From Promerops cafer (lineage: Eukaryota > Chordata > Aves > Passeriformes > Nectariniidae), in NCBI GenBank assembly GCA_013398275.1, contig VZSE01014410.1, positions 124,001 through 188,000 on the forward strand: a stretch of DNA of 64,000 bases, read 5' to 3'. Positions 53,722 to 64,000 of the stretch are shown piece by piece (the stretch's first letter is position 1; each line of letters starts with the position of its first letter). A program made the translations under genes and the position numbers. The notes under the pieces were generated by a model that saw only the letters and a list, made by a program, of their open reading frames with translations, made no database searches and had not been told where the DNA came from.

Positions 53722-54434
53722 AAAGCCACTGGGGAGCCGGGCCCTGTGCACCAGCCAGCATGGGAGAAAGGGAGTCAGGATGCTCCAGCTTCATCTCTCC
53801 AGCTGCAGAGATCCCACCAGGACCATCACACCCTGGCATTCAGGAGGGAACCCTGCATGTGTCACTAGGATGGAAACTAAACTCCATGCACAGGCTGGAG
53901 CCGAGCTGGGCAATGAGAACCCTGTCTTGATCCAGGCTCTTTGCTGCCTCTGAACCATCAGAAATGTGCCAAAACGGGTCATTTGTGACATATCTGCAGC
54001 CGTGGGGCTCGGGGAAGTGACCTTCAGCGAGGCTGGGAGCCCCGGCCCTGCTATTTTTAACGGAGCAGCAGGCGGGCAGCAGCGCCTTTCCTTCCTCTTT
54101 CTGCTTAGGGAGTGCTGAACAAAGGGAAACCAGATAAACCTGCACAAGCCCTCAGCTTCGAGGCAGGGAAGCCCTCGAGAGACAAAAAAGGCAACCCAGC
54201 ACATTTCTGTGCAGTGTTAGGATGGATGGTTCAGGCGGAGAATTGGGAAAGCACGGCAGTGACTCTACGGATGCGTTTGTAGCCAAAAAATGCAACTGGG
54301 TGTAAAAGAGACTGGTTTGACTGAGAAATCAAGCTGGAAAAAGCTGGGGAAAATAAAAGGCAGCAGGATTTTTTTTTTTTTTCCTCCAAAAGTCCCAGGA
54401 TATTGTTCCAGCACTTCTTAAAAAAAAAAAAAAA

Positions 54435-54453
54435 NNNNNNNNNNNNNNNNNNN
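54435..54453. other. Assembly gap of 19 N inside a poly-A tract
   Basis: Nineteen Ns are flanked by 16 A on the left and 25 A on the right. A run of T at about 54370-54382 lies just before it. The true length of the A tract is unknown. No retroelement body was recognised on either side. Confidence 0.9.
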
Positions 54454-55513
54454 AAAAAAAAAAAAAAAAAAAAAAAAAGGGAATTCTTCCCTTTAAAGAT
54501 TTAGCTCTATATAAGAAGGGGAGGAATCCCAAATGATAATCATAGGACTGTTTGGGTTGGAGGGACCAAAGCAAAAGGTTTTTTTTATTGCAGCTCCCTT
54601 TACCAAAATTTTTACTGTATTTTTCATCTTGAAAGGAAAAGCCAAGTCACCACCACCCCAATTTGACACCCACACCAAGAACATTCCTCAACCATCTGAA
54701 AATTTGCCATGAATTATCCAACACACTGCTACAGCTCCAGGACACCTTATTCTTCTGGGTGCATTGATACCCCAAAATACATGGGCCATATCCCTGCACC
54801 ATTCCCCAGAAAACACAAAGGTGTTTTGCATCAAAACTTTGGAGAATGGGCTGTCAGTCAGAGTAATGGCTGTATTTACAGCTTCAGAGGGCGTCTGTGT
54901 TTTGCAGGTAGTCTGCAAAAGAAGTGGAAACAATATGTGGAGGGAGGTATATAACTATGGGGCTATTTATAGCTTCAAATATATCGAGCGCTACCTACAT
55001 GCAACATAAAAGACACTCTTTGCCAAATACTTCACATGCTGCTGTCAGCTTCTCCATTTCTCTTCCCTGAAAAAAAAATCTCCTATATTAATCAGAGAGC
55101 AAATATATAGCCTGACAGGAATTGCTTTTGGCTCCACATGGAAAAAAAAAGTGTGTGATTGCTCAGTTTCAGTTTGGATTCTGAGCCTGGAATCACTGTG
55201 GACTGCTGTTCACACCAAGGCTTTTGTGGGAGATTTAAAGCTTTTTTCCCACCATTTTTTCCTTCCAGCTTGAGGAATTGGTGATGGTTTCCCAGCTCCA
55301 AGCATGGTTCATGAGCATCCCTCCAAATCAAGTTGCTTTAGTTGTTCTTGCTGGGCTTGGGCCAAGCAGGTTCAGGCTGTGCCTGTGGCCAGAAACCGGG
55401 GACCAAGTTGGCAAAAAATAAAGAAAACAACCCAGAAAAACCAACCTTTTGAAATTCTCCTCTTTACATTGCTCCAAGGACTGAGGCTTTCAGAGAAAAC
55501 ACGTTCCCAAGAT

Positions 55514-55677
55514 CAGAGAATCATGGAATGGTTTGGTTTAGAAGGCATCTTAAAGACCATCTAATTTCAATCCCCCTGCCATGGGCAGGGACACCTTCCA
55601 CTAGACCAGGTTGCTCCAAACCCCATCAAACCTGGCCATGGACACTTCCAGGGATGGGGCAGCCACAGCTTCTCTAG
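55514..55677 (-). mobile_element. CR1 LINE short 3' fragment
   Basis: It starts CAGAGAATCATGGAATGGTT and runs through CACCTTCCACTAGACCAGGT to GCAGCCACAGCTTCTCT. Antisense to the CR1 3' end. Confidence 0.87.
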
Positions 55678-56329
55678 GGGGAAATGCCACATCTCATCCT
55701 TCTGAAACCAAGGACCACTTACTTGCTTTTATTTATTTTGTATGTTCTTTTATAAAGCTCGCTTTGCTCTTCTCACCTAAGTGCAGAGGCTTGTGTGGCT
55801 CCTCCATCCCAGCAGGCTCCTTCTATTCCCAGGTTTTCCAAAAACTGTGTCCTTACTTGCACACCATTCCCTGCCATGGCAGGTGGCTCCAAGGGGCCTC
55901 TGAGGTGCCACAGCCCCTGAGGGGCGCGTGGGTGCAAGGGAAGAGCTGGCAGCCAAGGAGAAGATGTGCCCACCCTCCCCTGGCTGATCAAGGGGCTGAA
56001 AAGCAAATTCACTGCTGGAATTTGCCACCAGCCCTCAGCTTGTGGGGCAGGGATGAGGGGAGCTCTGGGATGGATGGGATGGAGCCAGGCTTTGCTCACC
56101 ACCCCCGGCACCAGCATGCCAGGGCTGCCCTCGGCATGGCGTCACTGCGGTCGGGACGTCGGGAACAACCTTCCCACAGAAATCGAAGCCGGGAATCTGG
56201 AAATAAAAATATCACAGATGATTTCAGGCTTGCTGAAAGCATGATTGACTGCCTAATTCCCCCACACACACACACTCCTTTCCTCACGACCGGGGTGACT
56301 CAGCCCTGGTGTGGACGCAGAGGCTTCTC

Positions 56330-56640
56330 CTGGCTCCTGCCCTCGCCGCGAGAGCGGACAATGTCCCCTCAGGTAAGCGCCGGCGGCGAGGACGGTGCTC
56401 GCAGGGCTGAGCGGCCGCCAACGCAAACAGAGCCAGCGGCCTTCTCCCACGCTCAGCCCACACGGCAGGATCACCCGCGGCCTGCAACACCTTCTCCATG
56501 CCCCTGCTCCCCCAGCCCCAGATCACCAGGGCACTGAGGATGCTGAGTGCCCCTCCGCCGCTGGGCACAGCACGTGGCGGGGTGGGAAAGCCGAACACAA
56601 CGGCGTCTAGAACGTCGCTAGGCCGGAGCGCTGGTGCCAC
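56330..56640. promoter_or_regulatory. CpG-rich patch with a consensus splice donor on the plus strand
   Basis: CpG-dense sequence contains ATGTCCCCTCAG followed at once by GTAAGC at 56373, a consensus donor. It could be the first exon of an unrecognised plus-strand transcript. A chance donor is also quite possible. Confidence 0.3.
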
Positions 56641-59000
56641 AGGGTGGCCTCTAGTTCCATGGGAAATGCTGCCCCTAAACCCATGGCTGTGCTGGGCTCA
56701 GCAGGTCCAGGCACGTGGAGGAAAATAAACCCCGTGGCTCAAGGGAAAAAAATGGGCCCCTTGGGATAACTCGTCTCCCAAAGCCACTTCTCTTATTCCT
56801 GGACAAAGGTGTGAAGAGGAACGGCAGGAAAAGCAGTCCAGTGGGTATGACCAGCATTGCTCCTGCACTGGGGAATGAGAAAAGACACTGCCAAAGGAAA
56901 ACAGGCTCCTTTGGGGATGGCTTTTTATAAGGCTGCCTGCTCAAGGGCCGTTGGGCCTGGTGTGGTTTTGGTCTATATGGATTATTTTTAGTATCTGCAA
57001 GTCTTCACCATGCCCTAAGTACAAGCAGCCCTATTAGAGGTAGGGAAATCCTCCCTTGGCTGGCCCAGCTTCCCTTCCTGGCAGCAGGGAACAGTCAGCA
57101 ATTTTCAGGCTCATCTCGTGCCAGTGACCGAGCATGACCCCAGGGATTAAACACAGCTGACCCCAACCTCCTCTCTCGCTGCTTCATTCACCCCTCCCAG
57201 CTGCTTTTTGCTGTCTCTGTCCCCTTGTCCACAGCCCCCAGTGCAGGATCCTCATGGCACCTGCAGCCCCACAGCATTTCAGGGCTGCACCATGTCCCCT
57301 GTGTGGGGACAAGTGGTTTCATGTGAGCTGGCATGTGCTGTGCCTGCCTCTACTCCTGGAGTCTCTCACACCAATCTTGGCTTTTATGCTATTTTTACAC
57401 TCCAAGTTTCAAGCTGTAGACATGCAGAGAGTGCTCTCCAAATGTAAACCCCAGGATGCCTATATTTAGAATGCAGTATTTCTTTAAAAACAAGGTTTGG
57501 TTGAATTTTTCTTTAAGGTCTAAATTCACAGCTCTGGAGGAAGGACCACGCAGGGCATCTCCTGGTACTGGTGGGATGCAATGTAGGACTTGGCTTCCTT
57601 CCCCTCACCCTGTGAAATGACACGTGCCTGTTTTCCAGCTTCCCTGTGAAAACAGAAGCTCTTTCCCCTCAGCCAACCCGATCACACAAGCTCATGAGTC
57701 CCCAAGTGCACTTTAAGTAAAATACAAAGAGCCAAACTGACATTTAAAACATAAGAATCCCCAGGTGCATAAAGACTGAGAGGGTTTACAAGCTACCCAG
57801 CTGCATCGCTCTGAAGATGGAGCAGAGCTGAGCTGAGCTCTTGTCTCCTACATCAGAAACAGCCCGGGATAAAAAGGTTTTTTAAAAAATCAAATCAAAT
57901 AAGAAAAATCACAAGAACATTTGCTGCTGGAACTGCTCGTGGGGAGGGCGGGATGTCTGGAAGGAGCTTGTGCACACAACGTGTGCCAAGGGAAGGGACG
58001 AGATGTGACATCTCTGCATCCATGCTCAGAGAGATGCAAAGAGCATCCTCCCATCTGGGGCCACCCCGGGCTCCTGGCCAGGCACTGTGGTGCCCACCAC
58101 GAGACCCCGAATGCTGGTTCTGGGGAAGCACAAACCAAAGAGTTCAGAACATTGGATTTGAAGCCGGTGTGGAGGCGGCTCTCTGCAGATGGCATCAATA
58201 CCAGCTCCACTGCCAGCTCCACGGTGTGTCATCGGCTCTGCTCAGGCTGGAGTGATGCAAATACAGCAAACAATGTCATTGTTGCTAGGATTTTCGGGCT
58301 CCCACTGCCTGGCCAGGCTGAGAGCCCACAGTGGGGCTGGGGAAGGACGGCCACTAGGAATGGTGTTATTTCAGCTGGAGAAAAATGCGAGTAACTTTTC
58401 CAAAGGTTGAGTCCTTTCAGTGCACAAATGAATTTTTTAATGGCTCAGGTTATCAATAACACATTTGGCTCGAGGACATCAAAATGTTTTTGCTGTGGGG
58501 CTTGGGATGGTGGCAAGAGTCACCTCAAGTGACCCAGTGCCCTGGGTTTGCTCAGCCCTGGGCTCTGAACTCACGGAAACATCTCAACCTCAATGCACAA
58601 ACTGACCAGAAATTGCCATTTATAAAACACCAGACATTCTTATTTACCTCTGAAACTCTCCCCCAGTGCCACACTGAGCACAATGACAGGGCAGCAATGA
58701 GGAGTGAAGCCCTGTTAAACCCTTCTACACCTTCCCACTGCATCCCACCATGTGGCCAACACACAAGTCATGGCACAAGGCAGACATTCCAGTGGCAGTG
58801 ACTCCATCTCAGCTTTTCTGCTCTGGCAGCAGCAAGGACATGGGACAGTGGCTTTGCCATCTTCTGCCCATGGGACTGGCCCAGTGATGCTGGCCCAGTC
58901 CCTGTTTTTCACAGGGAGTTGTGGGCAATACATTCCCTCCACTCAAAACCAAGATTTTTCTCTTGGAAGCTCCGTGCCCAATGTATTTGTGTGCCCAAGA

Positions 59001-59427
59001 AGGGCAGTGGAGCTGGGGAAGGGTCTGGAGCACAAGTCTGATGAGGAGCAGTTGAAGGAGAAAAGGAGGCTCGGGGGGACCTTCTCACTCCCCACAACTC
59101 CCTGACAGGAGGGGGCAGCCAGGGGGGTCAGGCTCTGCTCCCTGGGAACAGGGACAGGACAAGAGAAAACAGCCTCTAGTTGTGCCAGGGGAGGTTTAAG
59201 TTGGATATTGGGGAAAATATCTTCACCCAAAGGGTTGTCCAGCCTTGGCACAACTGCCCAGGGCAGTGGTGGAGTCACCAGCCCTGGAGGGGTTTAAAAG
59301 ACATGCAGATGTGGCACTTGGAGAGATGGGTTAGTGGTGGCCTTGGCAGTGCTGGGGGAACAGTTGGACTCTGTGATCTCAGAGGGCTTTTCCAACCTTC
59401 ATAAATCTAGGAATCTATGATTCTATG
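59001..59427 (+). mobile_element. CR1 LINE 3' fragment with intact tail
   Basis: It includes GAGCAGTTGAAGGAGAAAAG, GGTTTAAGTTGGATATTGGG, CAGTTGGACTCTGTGATCTC and ends AATCTATGATTCTATG, the octamer repeats that mark a complete CR1 3' end. Sense on the plus strand. The open reading frames across it are decayed. Confidence 0.9.
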
Positions 59428-60187
59428 TCTACCTGCTCCAAAAACCCTCAGGGAGGCACACGGCTCCCAGGGCTGATGCACCCTCCTTACACAGCTCACG
59501 CTGCCTGCAGCAGAGTCTGCTGCAGGGACATGCCAGGAAAATCCATTTCCACCCAATTAACTGCTGATCTTCTGTGCAGCCAGAGGCTGCTTCAGCTGGG
59601 AACTTCAAACCCCCTTGTTCCATCCAGCAGCAGCAGGACACAGGGTGTCCCTGGCACAGGGCCGAGGGGACAGCGATGGGAAGGAGAGGGGAATGGCCTC
59701 ACACAGGAAAGCCTGGGGTCCTCCATCATCCAAACACCTGACACCCAGCCTCAGCCTGAGCAGCTTCTCATCCCTGGAAATACACAGCCCTGACCTATTT
59801 CCAGGGAACCCGAGCGCCCTTTTAAACAAATCCCTGACAAATGAAGGCAAGAAACTATTTCGTCCCTATTTCCTTCCATTAGAAATGAAACACTACCATA
59901 AATCACCAATAAAGAAATAAAACTCTTAAATGATCTGCTAGTGACTGGTTGAGTCAGGTCCCTCTCCTCAAGCTCACCACAGACCCAGTCCCAGGCACAA
60001 CTGGAATCATTCTGGCTGTGCCAAACCATTGCCCTTCTCTATTCACTGCATTAAAAAATAAAATACAGGATATGGAGCTGCTGTTGGAGGACATGCTGGG
60101 TTTGCTGATGCTCAGCCCTATGTGCACCCCCATTTTGTTGCTCCAATTATTTTCTTTTTACTCTGATTATTTTTTTTCCTCCCTCCA

Positions 60188-60475
60188 GGAAAAGCTTGTG
60201 TGCAAGAACCCTTTAGGAAAAAATCACACCCTGCACCGGGTACAAGTTATTCCTGGGGAGATTCCAGTTGGACACAAGAGGAAAATTTTTCACAATGAGA
60301 ACAATCAGCCATTGGAATAATTTCCCCAGGGAAGTGGTGGTTTCCCCAGTATTGGACACTTAAGATTTGTCTGGATGTGGTTCTGGGCCATCTCGTCTAG
60401 ACTGTGCTTTTGCCAAGAAAGGTTGGACCAGATGATCCTTAAGGTTCCTTCCAGCCTGGGATTCTAGGATTCTAT
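60188..60475 (+). mobile_element. CR1 LINE 3' fragment
   Basis: It has GAGGAAAATTTTTCACAATG, GGACCAGATGATCCTTAAGG and ends GGGATTCTAGGATTCTAT. Sense on the plus strand. Confidence 0.85.
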
Positions 60476-61168
60476 AAAATATCAGGGTCTCTTAGCAAGA
60501 GCTGTTTTGCAAACCCTCCAGCAGCCTCCAGCCCCAGCGACTGATCCCACTCCCTGCCTGCCCTGCTCCAAAGGTACATCCCAGGAGACAGCAGGCAGCA
60601 AGCACCTGGTGGCTGTGCCAGCACCCAGGGCCCCAGGGAAGCAGCCGGTCCCTGGAACGCTGTGTCCCAACCAGGCACTGCCAGGAGCAGCCTGCTGGTA
60701 GATGGAGCAATTATCCCCAGCATGGGGGAGGGCAGAGGCTGTTGGCAGAGGGGAATTCTTCCTGCATTTCCAGGCTTGGTTTGTGAAGATAACTTCGGGT
60801 GGATTTGCTTTTTTGGAGGCAGATTGGAATCCTCCTTATGCACCATGGGCAGGGCTGTTTACCAATTGCTGTTGGCAAAGCACAGCCCACCACAAACCTC
60901 AGTGGCCGTGCTGGATGCGGCTCCCAAGCCCGGCTCAGGGGAGGGTGCAGCACCCTGCTCTGACATAATCACTGGGGCAGAGGGGTTTTCTATGCCCCAC
61001 GCTTAGCAGATCCCTGAATACTTGTGCACAGCATGCAAAAAGCTCCCTCTCCCCAGGCAGGTGGGCTCTTTCAGTGATGCTGTGGATGTCGAGCAGATGG
61101 AGGTGTCCTTGTTTCCGTGTCTGGTCAGAGTGAGGCTGCATTCCCCTGGGAAATGGGGACACTGCATA

Positions 61169-61440
61169 CAGTCATGGAATGATTTGGGTTGGAATGCACC
61201 TTAAAGATCATCTCATTCCAACTCTCCCTTCCAAGTGCAGGGACACCTTCCACTATCCCAGGTTGCTCCAAGTCCCATCCAGTCTGGCCTTGGACACTTC
61301 CAGGGGCAGCCACAGTTTCTCTGGTGTGCCGGGGCCTCACCACCCTCACAGGGAAGAATTTATTCCTAATATCCAATCTAAATCTCTCCTCTTCCAGTTT
61401 GAACTCATTCACCCTTATCACCTCCAACTTGCCTCTCTGG
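61169..61440 (-). mobile_element. CR1 LINE 3' fragment
   Basis: It starts CAGTCATGGAATGATTTGGG, continues CACCTTAAAGATCATCTCAT and CACCTTCCACTATCCCAGGT, and ends near CCTCCAACTTGCCTCTCTGG. Minus strand, truncated. Confidence 0.88.
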
Positions 61441-64000
61441 GGTGAGTGTGGACCGGGCCCTGGGGTGCTTGTGCCACAGTGCTTGTGTTACCTGCAGGCT
61501 CACAGCCAGGGTGGCTACGTGCCTGCAGGATGGGGATGTTGGCAGGTGCTGCCCCACCTCCTGCTGCCTCCTGCACCCTCCAACCCCACCGCAGCCACAC
61601 TGGGACTGTTCCCAGCAGGGGACCTCACAGCAAAGCATGGAACAAACCCCAGGGATATCCCCAGCACTGCTGAGGGACTCAGGTGCTGCCCTCCAGCTCC
61701 CAGCCCAAGCCAGAGCTCCTCCATCCCAGCATGGAGCGAGACACTTCCTGCTCCACTGCTTATCTCCATGGCCAGGCAGCTTGAGGAAGCCCAACACCCT
61801 CGTGCTGTGGCTCGGTGGCTGCTGGCCAAGGGTGCACTTCTGTTCCACAGAAACACAGCAGGGCTGGTCCCTCCTGCTCTGGGTACAACCCACGGAGTTC
61901 AGCTGGCAGCAGCCGAGGGTGGCAGCGTGTCCTGCAACCAGCACAGACTGAAAAGAAACATTTCTGACCTGATTTGACTCTTACATCACTCAACCCTTCA
62001 TGCACACATTCTTGCCATAAATCCCAGCCCTGTGAACGGGATGGGATACTTGAAGTCCCAGGATACAATGATGCACCCCAAGGTGCTGCCAAAAGAAAAA
62101 AAAAAGCCTTCAGAAACCAACCATCAGCTACAAATCAACTCGAGCCCCTCAGCAAACTTTGGCTGACAACTCATGAACAGAACAACAGGAGATTTACTAA
62201 ATAAATTGTGCTGGGAGTAATTTATCTTCATTAAAGAACCCTCACACAGGCGATGCATCCCTCCAAGGGGCTGGAGGCACCTCGGGGTGAGGTGCCTGGT
62301 GCCTTTGGTGTTTTGCACTCTGCAAGTGCATAAAGAAATGCCAAAAACATGCAGAATCTCGATAAGGTCAGCGGGGAGGAAATGTAGCTGAAATCCTTGA
62401 GTTTCATAAGGGGCCGTGACAATAGGCTGGAGAGCTGCCAACTTTCCTTTCACACACTGAGTGACAAGTGTGCTTGGAAACTTCAGGCTCTCTGCAAAGA
62501 AACGACCTGGAAGGAAAAGAAATGTTGGAGGAGAGAGTTTGAGAATTGTTTTCTGAATTTCAGCTAGTTTTGCTGTAAGATGGTGAGAAAGGTACCTTCC
62601 AGTATGGCTAAGCTGAGGCAGCCTTTGCTCATCCCCAGCTCAGGATGGAGCAAAGGAAATAAATATGAAATTCAAGAACAGAGGAAAACCACAATGTTTC
62701 TAAATAAATATTTAGGCTTTTCTGTAAACTCCCTGCTGCAATTGCTTCCATCACATCACTTTTTGCATTTCAAAGTTGGGATTTTCAAATGCAAATGCTG
62801 CTGAACAGCCAAACCTGGCCTTTGGTATGTTCCAGGGGATCGTAGGGGTAAGAGCACCCTCCGCTCTGCTGGGACCTGCCACAGGTTTGGCTCCTGGGGA
62901 AATCCTCAGTCCAGCTGGAGGGTTGGATGGAGGTGAAAATCCTCTGAGGAATTTGCTCAAGGAGGTGTTCAGATGAAGCTATTTCTCATCCCTAGTGGAG
63001 ATGGGGAGCTATGAGGGCTACGGAGGTGATCACACCACCCTGCTGGGGAAAAGGCAGCTGTAAGCCAAGAGTCCTCATGCAGCAACAGAAAAGGGAGAAA
63101 AAGCAGCATATTTGGGAGCTCTGCAGTGGGTTTGTGCCCTACCTGGGGCTGCAGAGATCCAGCTCCAAAGCCCCAGTGAAGTGTTCGGGCCCTGGGGGGA
63201 TGCACAGGTCAGAAAATCCTCCCTGAGCCCCCTCACTGGGGGCTGGGGATGCTGTGTGTCCTCAATGGTGGGCAGGGCCAGGAATGGCCACGGGGCCACC
63301 CCTCCCCACCACTCGCAGCAGGGTTAGGGAGTTCTTCCCAGGGCAGCAAATGGCAACCCCAGCCAGAACAATTGACATCTGCACAGGTCACCGGGTTTGC
63401 AAAGCGTTCGGGATTTGCATTTGATTAAAATTAAGTGTTAGGAAAATAAAGGCAGCCAGTTCCTTACTGCAGCTGGGCCAGGGCGAGGTCCACTGGTGGG
63501 ACCTGTGTGAGGGAAAGAGCGGGGACAGGGAGAACAAAACACCCAAATTTGATCTAAAAGGGGCTGGAGAAGGGCTGGGACCTGGGGATGCTGAACGTGG
63601 CCAAAGCAAACACCCCGGACACCTCACAGAGATAGTTGGGATTTGTCGCCTCCGCTCTGACACAGAATTTGTATATGGAAAAAACATGCCAGGCTCATGA
63701 CAGCAGAGCTGCTCCATCTGGATAAATAGTTAACTGAGTAGTCAAAATAGCCAGTGCTATAAAACAGCTGCTGGGACAGGAGACAGCAGCTGGAAAAACG
63801 GGATGGGCGGAAGGAAGTGATTGCGCGAGAGGATGTGCCAGAGGAGAACAGGGGACAGGCAGCACCACGGAGCCCTGTGTGAGACAAGACCCTCCAGCAC
63901 TGCCAAGGCACAGCAGGGACCCCCAGCAGCCTCCCCCGGGCTTTGCTGAGCCCCTGCCCTGGAGCATCCCAAAAAACAGTGCTGGAGAGGGTGCCCAGTC

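Larger units (their letters stand above)
47526..64000. other. Upstream flank of ATP2A3, no coding gene recognised
   Basis: Between the CR1 copies, tandem repeats and CpG patches listed separately, 16 kb shows only short frames without family likeness on both strands. Neighbouring genes expected by synteny were not seen. Confidence 0.6.

Noticed and set aside
59001..59427. Possible coding exon in the upstream flank
   Set aside because: The sequence is a CR1 3' end with the octamer tail and has no intact reverse-transcriptase frame.
1..64000. tRNA, rRNA, endogenous retrovirus or DNA transposon
   Set aside because: I looked for tRNA arms, LTR ends, polymerase motifs and inverted repeats with transposase and saw none that I could support by eye.

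Overview
The window is nuclear DNA of a bird. It carries many CR1 LINE fragments of the avian type, including 3' tails that end in repeated ATTCTATG-like octamers. It also has compact introns, CpG-rich patches and unmerged contig joins marked by single Ns. No species can be named from the sequence alone.

One protein-coding gene is recognisable: ATP2A3 (SERCA3), the endoplasmic-reticulum Ca2+-ATPase, on the minus strand. Twenty coding exons were placed base by base, from the ATG at 47335 (exon 1) down to 5748 (exon 20). Every junction is GT-AG, every phase joins, and together they give 2,980 nt, or 993 codons plus one base. Residue numbering matches SERCA1 at every landmark checked: TGES 181-184, F256, E309, D351, F487, K515, R560, D601, D703, E771, N796/T799/D800 and E908. 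The short isoform-specific C-terminal exon is not settled; a low-confidence candidate lies at 5329-5381. No frameshift or internal stop was seen, so the gene looks intact and functional.

Layout: 1-5328 is the 3' flank or 3' UTR, with no recognisable gene. 5329-27768 holds exons 20 to 2 with mostly short introns; the largest is intron 8 (5.8 kb). 27769-47217 is the 19.4-kb first intron, with CR1 fragments, a large AAT microsatellite, a minisatellite and CpG-rich patches. 46080-47421 is the CpG-rich 5' end with exon 1. 47423-64000 is the upstream flank, with five CR1 fragments, two further CpG-rich patches and one N-run gap, and no coding gene that I recognise.

The main oddities are of two kinds. 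The first is assembly: the exon 1 contig appears to be interleaved into an unrelated CR1-containing segment, and another join at 42620 is an unmerged overlap. The second is protein-level: a Cys at the normally Phe position 483 of the nucleotide-binding domain, and a partly phospholamban-motif-like stretch at 397-402. I found no evidence of a new multi-gene system; this is an ordinary vertebrate locus.
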